A DNA stretch of 16,810 nt from Hennigella sp045599065 (GTDB taxonomy: Bacteria > Bacillota_I > Bacilli_A > Mycoplasmatales > Mycoplasmoidaceae): contig JAZRVJ010000040.1 of NCBI GenBank assembly GCA_045599065.1, positions 1-16,810 of the forward strand, read 5' to 3'. A program made the translations under genes and the position numbers. Numbering within the stretch: the stretch's first letter is position 1; every line of letters starts with the position of its first letter. This document shows positions 10,183 to 16,810 of this stretch, in pieces. Below the pieces are notes generated by a model. The model was given only the letters and a program-made list of their open reading frames with translations, did not search any database and was not told where the DNA came from.

Positions 10183-11429
10183 TATTGTGCCTCCTTAATA
10201 TCATCTCAAAGAGCATAGAATGTACAATATGTGTTTTGAGCATGTGTATCACTTACATGGAATGTTAAAATTTCAGCTGTTTCATAATCGTAATCCTTAG
10301 CATCGAATTTAGATAAATCGATTGTAAAGTCTAATGTAAGAGCTAAAACCTTGTAATCATCATACTCTCTTCAAACTATTTCCTTTTCAGAAGTGATTTC
10401 ACATGAAATCATGTCTTCAGTAATTCCCTCTGCAAGCACAAAAGAGAATGATAAATCATCTAAATATTCATAAGGTTTACGATAAACAAAAACATTTTCC
10501 ATTACATCATGTCTAATGGTTGGTGATTCAGCATGATGAATAGGTAATTTAATTTGTGAAGTGTATGATTGCATTACAGTTGGTTCAATTGTGTGATAAC
10601 TGTCGGGGTCATAATAAGCCATTTCTGGTGGTGTATATTTTTCTGGCGATTGATAAACATTGAAATCAATTCTCAATGTTACTGTTTCATCACAAGCAAA
10701 CTTAACTTCCATTACATCGTGAAGGTGTTCAATAAAGGTTACCTTAAATGTTGGGATTTCCTCTGTTCAAGAATTATCTAAATAACCCACTCATGAAAGT
10801 GCACGGAGCGTTTTTGTATCTTCACCATGAAGGTGCAATTGCATTTTTGTGTTGTAACCTTTACCAACAATTGGTAAAAATTCAATATTTTCAAATGGTC
10901 TTCCTTCAAATAAATCAATAGGGTGTTCAACTGTATAAAGGTTGTTGTCGTTTTTAATTATTTTTACAGAAGCTGATTCGCCATCGACATTTTTGTATGT
11001 AATTTTATTATCTGCAAATCCAATAAATTTTTGGTCAGCCTCTGGCTCGTTAATAATAGCAATAGCTAAATCATCATATATTTCAGGGTCGTCCAAGTCT
11101 GTTGCTCTAATATGCATTATCTTTGGATCAGTTATTTTAATCGATCTCGGAACAGTAATTTTTCCATCTTGAGTAATTTCGATTCCTTCAAAAGGACTAT
11201 CGAGAATTTCCCATTTTAATGGGTTATTTGTTGCAGCATAAGGATATATTTTCTTTCTAACGGCTACAGTTTTACCAGGAGAAACATAATCTGGTTTTAA
11301 ACTTAATGTAATAGACTTAATATATTCATGTTCTTTTTCTTGGCAAGAGACCAATAAACATGTAGTTGGAGCCAAAATTCCTACTGTTGAGCTTATCAAA
11401 AGTGAGCGACTTAATCATTTCTTTTTCAT
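10182..11429 (-). CDS. surface lipoprotein with Ig-like N-terminal domain
   Basis: 415 residues; the lipoprotein signal MKKKWLSRSL...LLVSC gives Cys 29. Residues ~35-128 resemble a bacterial Ig-like (Big_2 type) domain: ITLSLKPDYVSPGKTVAVRKKIYP, LKWEI, then QDGKITVP and IRATDLDD. The rest is beta-rich, with two segments carrying [VT]xxPIDL/FTIDLS strands that resemble part of the 6819 lipoprotein by eye. No LRR repeats and no catalytic motif were seen. Third gene of the operon: the ATG comes one base after the upstream TAA with AAGGGGG as ribosome site, and its own stop overlaps the next ATG (TAATG). Probably a secreted binding module working with the LRR proteins; this is inference from the operon. 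Confidence 0.8.
10190..10194 (-). promoter_or_regulatory. Shine-Dalgarno GGAGG inside the end of the upstream gene
   Basis: GGAGG seven bases before the ATG at 10182, within the last codons of the 10182-11429 gene. It is the strongest ribosome site in the operon and fixes this start. The final gene may be translated independently as well as by coupling. Confidence 0.75.
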
Positions 11430-11430
11430 A

Positions 11431-13614
11431 TTAAGCAACCCCCTTAAATGTTCAACCATTACCCAATACTAGTCGACCTCAGTCTACCTTGTCTTGTCAA
11501 TAAGGTAAGGCTTCTTGACTGACATAGATTGTTCCACCTTGATCATTAACATAAAGAGCATATGTGTCTAATTTTATGTTATTAACATCATATGAATCTA
11601 ATGCAGTTAGATCAATGTATTTTAATCTTGTTCCACCAGTAGTAGTAGAAGAGAAGCCGATTTCTTGTTGAAATGCATATGCATTTATACTCTTAATACC
11701 TTTGGAGATTTTAAAGGAACTTATTCCGCTGGCGTTTTTAAATGCATTTCTTTTGATTGATTGAACTGTTCTTGGGATAGTGACGTCACCAACAATTAAC
11801 AAATCATTTTCAAAAGCTGATTCACCTATTTCTTCAAGACCAAAGTTTAAAGATAATTCTCATCTTTTGGCTGGAAGATCATAATTGTCCTTTACAGAAG
11901 CATCAACAAAAGTATCTTTGAAGGCTGAAGAACCAATAACTCTAACTTCTCTTGGAATCTTAATTTGATTAAATTTAGCAATCATTTCAGGATCTTTATA
12001 TTCATCTCTTAAACCTAACAAAGTATCACCATTAACATAATATGATCTTGTGCCTAAGACATCATATGGGAATGCGCCTAATTCAGGATTTTTTGTATAT
12101 GGCATCCAATATTTTCTTGTTTCTGTTTGACTACAAAGTTTTACATCATAGAACGATTTATAATTGGATTCAATAGATTGGGTTCCTCCGGCAAGATATG
12201 GATAAAAGATTGTTCCTTTATCAGCTACGTTTAAGAAAGGCGATGTCCCTTGAAATTGTTTCCATTGATATGTTTTTTGCGGATCGAAAGATGAAACATC
12301 AACACAATCTAAGAAAGTACAATTAGCAAAAGCTGATGCACCAAACGGATCTGCTTGTGAAGAAAATTGGAATTGAGAAGGCAAAACCAATTTCTGAATT
12401 CTTGTTCCTTGGAATGTGTTTTCCTCAACCTTGACATATTTATCATTGGCTGGTAAAGCTAATGTACCAGATATTCTTGTACCATTAAAAGCACTTTTGC
12501 CAATTTTTGTTACACTATCAGGAATATGTAATTCGCCAAAAATTCCTTCACAACCCTCAAAAGCACTTTCACCTATTTCTGTTAAACCATCATTTAAAAC
12601 CAGTTTACATCTAGGGTATCCTAGATCATCTAAAGGAATTTTATTTTTAAATGCACTGGCAGCAATTGTTTTAACTGTGCTAGGAATTTTTATTTCAGAA
12701 AATGGCGGTATATCTTCAAGATCTAATTTTAAGCCTTTTAAGGTTTCACCAGTTTCATCTAATTCGAAAGCATCTTCATCCATCTCACCAATATATGCAA
12801 CAAAATGAAAAACGTTTTCGATTTTTGGATCAGCAGAACAATCAAGATTTAAATTATTCTTAAATAAATCTTCCAAATCTTCTACAGGTGTATTATGATT
12901 CATTATTCAAACAGTTTTATCCTCGCTAGAATAGCTACCAACTTCTGCAAAAGCATAGGATTTTTGTCCAGCTCAAAGTGGTTTTGAACCATCACCATCA
13001 ATAACGATGTCTGAAACAGAAATACAATGGTTGAATGCATAGTCACCTATGTTTGCAACCGTATCTGGAATTGATATTATTTGTAGCATATCACAATTAC
13101 TAAATGCCCAGGAACCAATGGTTTGTAGGTATGCTGGGAAAATAAGACTTCCCACCAACCCCTTACAATAATGGAATGCATCTTGTTCAATTGATACTAA
13201 GTTATAGCATAGTTCTAAATTTAGTATATTTTGTAAACCATAACAGCGTAAGAAAGCACCTTGACCAATTGATTGAAGCTCAAGGTTTAATTGAATAGTT
13301 TTAATATCATTTGCATTACCATCAAACATGTATGCAAAAGCATAAGGTGCAATTCTTGTAACATTTCTAGGAACAGCAAGTGTATCAAATCTACCTTTAC
13401 GTAACATATTTGGTGTTACAAAATCAGCAAATCCTAATAGTGTATGAGTTTTTTCATCCACTTTAAAATAGTTGTCAGGAATAATTCTACGTGCATTATC
13501 TTCCTGTAAAAGTTTTGCAGTCGCATAAATAGCTGGTAAAGAAGCACCAACAATCATTGCAGGTAAGCTAGCTAACGAAACACCTTTTCCTAAATTAAAT
13601 AAAGTTCTTTTCAT
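11431..13614 (-). CDS. large LRR_5 protein with three tandem cassettes, no lipobox
   Basis: 727 residues, continuous with TGA as Trp. The N-terminus MKRTLFNLGK plus a hydrophobic run to about residue 34 is a signal peptide or membrane anchor, but it has no lipobox Cys, unlike the other operon products. The mature part is built from three units of about 240 residues, each opened by a cap motif: YFKVDEKTHTLLGF (49), FELDETGETLKGL (283) and YYVNGDTLLGL (525). LRR_5 repeats follow, for example LQSIGQGAFLRCYGL, LTEIGESAFEGCEGI and VQSIKRNAFKNASGI. The C-terminus GGTIYVSQ...GWTFKGVA resembles that of the 8899 protein. The ATG is two bases after the upstream stop; a TTG nine bases earlier is a weaker start. 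Probably surface exposed; ligand unknown. Confidence 0.83.
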
Positions 13615-13616
13615 AA

Positions 13617-16112
13617 TTATCAAATTCCTGTAACAAATTTCTTAATTGTGTGAGAAACAATGTATAAAATAAGTTTTATTGTTTGTTTAATTGCTTGGTC
13701 AAGCAAGAATACAACTGCTCATAGTCATGTTTCTATACCTCAATGCCACGGCTTAAATGGGTTAGTTGTAGGTCCAAGTGCAAGGTTGATAACAAATGAT
13801 AGGGCAGTATATGATGCAGACCACACATTTACTGATCCAATTGGCAATGTTACTTTATCAGTTATTGACTGAATTGTAACAGAATCAATATGATTATCAA
13901 CTATTCCTTTAACAAAATCCTTACATGCCTCTTGTTGATGAAAATTTGAATAGTATTGATAAAGTGGTCTAGATTCTGTTTGGAAATTTGCCATACAGAA
14001 TTTATTCATTTTAGTCTTATAAAGTGTCTTATCATATTTACCATTTTCATCCATAGGACAGAATCAATCTTCATCTTTGTCGATTCTCTCAGCCATTTTC
14101 TCAAATGATGCGCTCTTAAGGAATTTAGCATTGTTATCAGCACATTCTCTAAAAGGAATAATCATTGTTTTAGTTACTAACGTAATATATGTTGCTAACA
14201 AAATCGCTTCAGATGCACCAAGAGCAATAGCACAAGCCCAATTTGGCCTTGGGGTTCCATCTATCAGCATAGTAAATGGTACAACTAAACGGAAGCAATA
14301 ATATGCAGTATATAGTGCATCTTGTGTTGCAGAGCAAATTAATGAAACGAGAAGACTGTCAGATGCATCATACATTTCATCTATCTTTTTATTACGATAA
14401 ACATCAACCCATTGTTTTGCATGGTTGTATGCTTCGTTTGCGATAACAAAGAATTCTGGTGAAATAGGATAGCCATCGTTATGGAAAGTCTCTAAACCCC
14501 TATATCAATGGTTCTTTTCATCTTCTTTGTTAGGACTATTTTTGTAGTGACTATTTCTATATTCAATAGAAAAGTCGTTAGTAACTATGTGATCATCTCC
14601 ATTAACAATTTCTACAGCTGACTTGACATCGCAATTTCTAATAAATTTCTCTGCAAGTGTCAAAGAGTCCTCGTCATCAAGTTCAACCCCTTCACCAACT
14701 TTATCTAGTAAATCATTAACATCTGTGTAGTATTTACCATCATTAGAAATTTGCAATCCAGAATCAGCAAGATTTTTTAAGGTTAATGTACCTTCAGACC
14801 CTTTTGGATCAGCAATACCGGCAAAAAATTGTTCATATTTGTTGTCGGCCATTATGTCATTTCATTTAAATCTTATATAGCCGTCTTTAGATTTTTTATT
14901 GAAATAAGCCTCACCTATTTGCTTTGATTCATATATTGCAGTTGGGTAAAGACTATATTCAAGATATTCCCTTTCGCAGCTACGCATAACGTCTGCAATA
15001 GGTGTTTTATCATTAAATTTACCATCTAATAAATCTTGACTTTGACCATATACATGTCCAGTTGCATCTTCTCTATCTTTATCAGAGAATAAAGGATCAA
15101 GATATGTTTTTCTTATAAGTGCTCAATCTATTGAGATCTTATAAGTGTTGTGGATTGGATCAGGAATTTTTGCATGTAGTGTTGGTGTAAGTTTGTATCC
15201 TGGAATCATTGTCTCAGGATCATAATCTATTTCATTTCCTGATTTTTGTTCAACACATTTGAACATTTTTTTCATTAAAGTGTCGCTAATTACTTCACCT
15301 TCAATTAATTGATCTTGAATTTCGTCATAATGGTTGTGGTCGCCCTTTTCATCAAAAACTAAAGTGTATTTATTAAAAAATTCTTTTAGCATGTTTGTTG
15401 CAGCGATAGCAGCGATATCTTTGTTCACAGCATCAAAACATGACATTAATCTTGGTAAACCATTGATTAAACCTGCTAATGCATCATTCCCATATTTTGC
15501 TTGGAGGTCAGTCATCATTGCGTCTCTTTGCTCATCACATTGAGCTAATAATGCTTGAATTGTTGGTTCATCTATGTCAAGACCTTCCATATAAGTCTGA
15601 GTTGAATTACGCAATGCTGTATAACTTTCTCTTAAATCACCTCAAGTTGCGGTAGATTTTCTTACAAGTTGAACATCGTATTTTTCATTAGCAAACTCAA
15701 CTAAAGCATTAGTTAAAGTTGTATAGTCTAAATATTTGCTTTCTTCTAATTCATATTCAGAAGCAGAATACATTCTCAATTGTGTGGCATCTGCTCTTCT
15801 TCTTTTTTCAGATGCTTTAAAAGTACTATCAAAGTTGTCCAAGTCTTTTTGTAAGTATTCCATTTCTACTTGAATATCTTCTTCAGGTAAAAATTCGTGT
15901 TCTAGTTTATCACGATAAAGGATCTTAAAATCTCTCTTGGCTGCATTATATGTAACTGATGAAACATCAAATTTTTCATCAATGCTATCAATATATTTGA
16001 CATTTTCACTACAAGAAGTGCAAAGCGAAATTGGTGTGACTATTGATGTTGTACTCAATAACCCCAAGCCAATACCTAAGCAAACTTTCTTACTTTTTAA
16101 CGAAATATTCAT
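13617..16112 (-). CDS. unrecognised large lipoprotein with C-terminal hydrophobic segments
   Basis: 831 residues, first gene of the operon. The N-terminus MNISLKSKKVC plus a hydrophobic stretch ending SLCTSC gives a lipoprotein signal; Cys 34 fits the -TSC pattern of the neighbours, and Cys 31 is an alternative. Residues ~40-570 are polar, charged and mostly helical-looking, with no family recognised. After about 585 there are long hydrophobic segments: 587-617, 626-654, roughly 758-779 and 793-820. The last is Trp-rich (WHWGIETWLWAVV) and is followed by a basic tail ending TGIW, the Trp being TGA. A lipid anchor at one end and several membrane-like segments at the other is unusual and would suit a transmembrane or pore-like protein. 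The start is fixed by a TATAAT seven bases upstream. Confidence 0.8.
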
Positions 16113-16138
16113 ATATAAAATTATATATAATTTTATAT
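16113..16138. promoter_or_regulatory. 26-bp perfect palindrome with the lipoprotein operon promoter
   Basis: The palindrome is made only of A and T and abuts the ATG at 16112. It contains minus-strand TATAAT at 16125-16120, seven bases before the ATG, so the operon mRNA is probably leaderless. The dyad symmetry also places a TATAAT on the plus strand (16126-16131), facing rpmB. It could bind a regulator or simply melt easily. The rest of the 140-base gap to rpmB is AT-rich without further structure. Confidence 0.55.
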
Positions 16139-16217
16139 GGTCTAATAGATTGTTTTTAAATAAAAATATATTATTTTATATTTTTTATTAAATATACAAA
16201 AAATAATTTCACTTTTT

Positions 16218-16226
16218 TGATATAAT
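16218..16226 (+). promoter_or_regulatory. extended -10 promoter of rpmB
   Basis: TGATATAAT is an extended -10 (TGn plus TATAAT at 16221-16226), 26 bases before the rpmB ATG. The expected leader is about 20 nt, with a weak AGG at 16241 as ribosome site. Confidence 0.7.
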
Positions 16227-16252
16227 AGAAAAACACATATAGGTTAGAAAAT

Positions 16253-16612
16253 ATGAGTAGAAAAGATTATTTTACTGGTAAAAAAGCTATGAGTGGAAAC
16301 AAGAAATCTCATGCGATGAACCACTCAAGAAGAGTTTGAAATGTTAACTTGCAAACTGTAAGAATTACATTGCCAAACGGTCAAACTAAAAAAGTTAGAG
16401 TTTCTGCTAGAACACTAAAAACTTTAAACAAGAAAAATAAATATGGTGTTAAGAAAGCAGTTAAAACTCCAAAAACAAAACCAGTAGTTAAAAAAGTAGA
16501 AGTTAAGGCTGAACAACCAAAGGTTGAAGCCAAAAAACCTACTACAAAAACAGTTAAGAAAACAACTACTAAAACTGTTAAAAAAGAAACAAAAACTAAA
16601 GCAACTAAATAA
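16253..16612 (+). CDS. rpmB: 50S ribosomal protein L28 with long basic tail
   Basis: 119 residues. The first ~65 match L28, a component of the large ribosomal subunit: MSRKDYFTGKKAMSGNKKSH, AMNHSRRVWNVNLQ (Trp 29 is TGA) and KKVRVSARTLKTLNKK. Normal bacterial L28 ends near here at 60-65 residues. This one continues for about 50 residues that are almost only Lys, Thr, Val, Pro, Ala and Glu, including the tandem TKTVKKTTTKTVKK (98-111). The tail is probably disordered and may bind rRNA. The gene has its own promoter, and two tRNA genes follow within 20 bases with no terminator between. Confidence 0.95.
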
Positions 16613-16618
16613 TATAAT
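16613..16618 (+). promoter_or_regulatory. -10 box before the tRNA genes
   Basis: TATAAT directly after the rpmB stop, eleven bases before the mature 5' end of tRNA-Ile. This would give a ~5-nt precursor leader. Read-through from rpmB is also possible. Confidence 0.45.
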
Positions 16619-16629
16619 TAGTTTGCTAT

Positions 16630-16706
16630 GGGAGTATAGCTCAGTTGGTTAGAGCACACCCCTGATAAGGGTGAGGTCGATTGTTCGAGTCAATTTACTC
16701 CCACCA
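16630..16706 (+). tRNA. tRNA-Ile (GAT)
   Basis: 77 nt with encoded CCA. Acceptor arms GGGAGTA / TACTCCC, D-loop AGTTGGTTA with the normal GG, anticodon loop CTGATAA giving GAT, and a normal T-loop TTCGAGT. The cloverleaf is complete with an A discriminator base. Confidence 0.97.
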
Positions 16707-16712
16707 TATAAT

Positions 16713-16789
16713 GGGGCCTTAGCTCAGCCTGATAGAGCACCTGATTTGCACTCAGGGGGTCGAGGGTTTGATTCCCTTAGGCTCCACCA
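16713..16789 (+). tRNA. tRNA-Ala (TGC)
   Basis: 77 nt with encoded CCA. Acceptor GGGGCCT / AGGCTCC contains one G-T pair at position 3-70, the alanine identity element. Anticodon stem CCTGA / TCAGG with loop TTTGCAC gives TGC. The D-loop AGCCTGATA lacks the usual GG, and the T-loop is TTTGATT instead of TTCGATT. It lies six bases after tRNA-Ile and is likely cotranscribed with it. Confidence 0.95.
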
Positions 16790-16810
16790 TTAAATCAAAA
16801 CTAGGTATTG

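Noticed and set aside
13615..13623. TTG at 13623 as the start of the large LRR protein.
   Set aside because: It adds only three residues and overlaps the end of the upstream gene. The ATG at 13614 gives a typical MKR signal start.
30..16112. Many reading frames appear broken by in-frame stops, as if frameshifted or pseudogenised.
   Set aside because: All breaks are TGA, in one continuous frame, at positions where conserved families (ValRS, transketolase, uridine kinase, L28) have Trp. This is translation table 4, not decay.
16490..16605. Repeated short units at the end of rpmB as a repeat array or CRISPR.
   Set aside because: The units are coding, low-complexity and in frame, with no regular spacers.
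16707..16712. TATAAT between the two tRNA genes as a promoter for tRNA-Ala.
   Set aside because: It touches the first base of the tRNA, so transcription would begin inside the gene. It is more likely just a spacer.

Overview
The window comes from a mollicute (Mycoplasma in the broad sense). It is AT-rich, and TGA is read as tryptophan: every large gene runs through in-frame TGA codons at positions where the protein family has Trp, with occasional TGG. Genes are tightly packed, with no intergenic gap above about 140 bases. Species cannot be fixed from the sequence. Several BspA-like leucine-rich-repeat (LRR_5) surface proteins point to a host- or protist-associated mycoplasma, but that is inference.

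Left part (1-6106, all on the minus strand): two housekeeping operons. The first is a small UPF0154 membrane protein, the ribosome-assembly GTPase YsxC and valyl-tRNA synthetase, joined by one-base TAATG stop/start overlaps. The second is uridine kinase followed by transketolase, closed by a strong hairpin terminator. Uridine kinase appears to be read from a leaderless transcript that shares a palindromic promoter with a divergent four-helix membrane protein (6133-6780, plus strand).

Middle and right (6819-16112): about 9.3 kb of surface-protein genes. A plus-strand LRR lipoprotein (6819-8888) converges on a four-gene minus-strand operon transcribed from 16112 down to 8899. In transcription order the operon encodes an unrecognised 831-residue lipoprotein with C-terminal hydrophobic segments, a 727-residue LRR protein made of three roughly 240-residue cassettes and lacking a lipobox, a lipoprotein with an Ig-like start, and a shorter LRR lipoprotein. 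Junctions are overlaps of one base or gaps of one or two, so the four products are probably made together and may act together at the cell surface. The convergent genes share one palindromic terminator that also encodes the last two codons and the stop of both.

Right edge (16221-16789, plus strand): ribosomal protein L28 with an unusual lysine/threonine-rich tail, then tRNA-Ile(GAT) and tRNA-Ala(TGC). Several TATAAT boxes lie only 6-7 bases before a start codon, which suggests that leaderless mRNAs are common here. No mobile element, CRISPR array or rRNA was seen.
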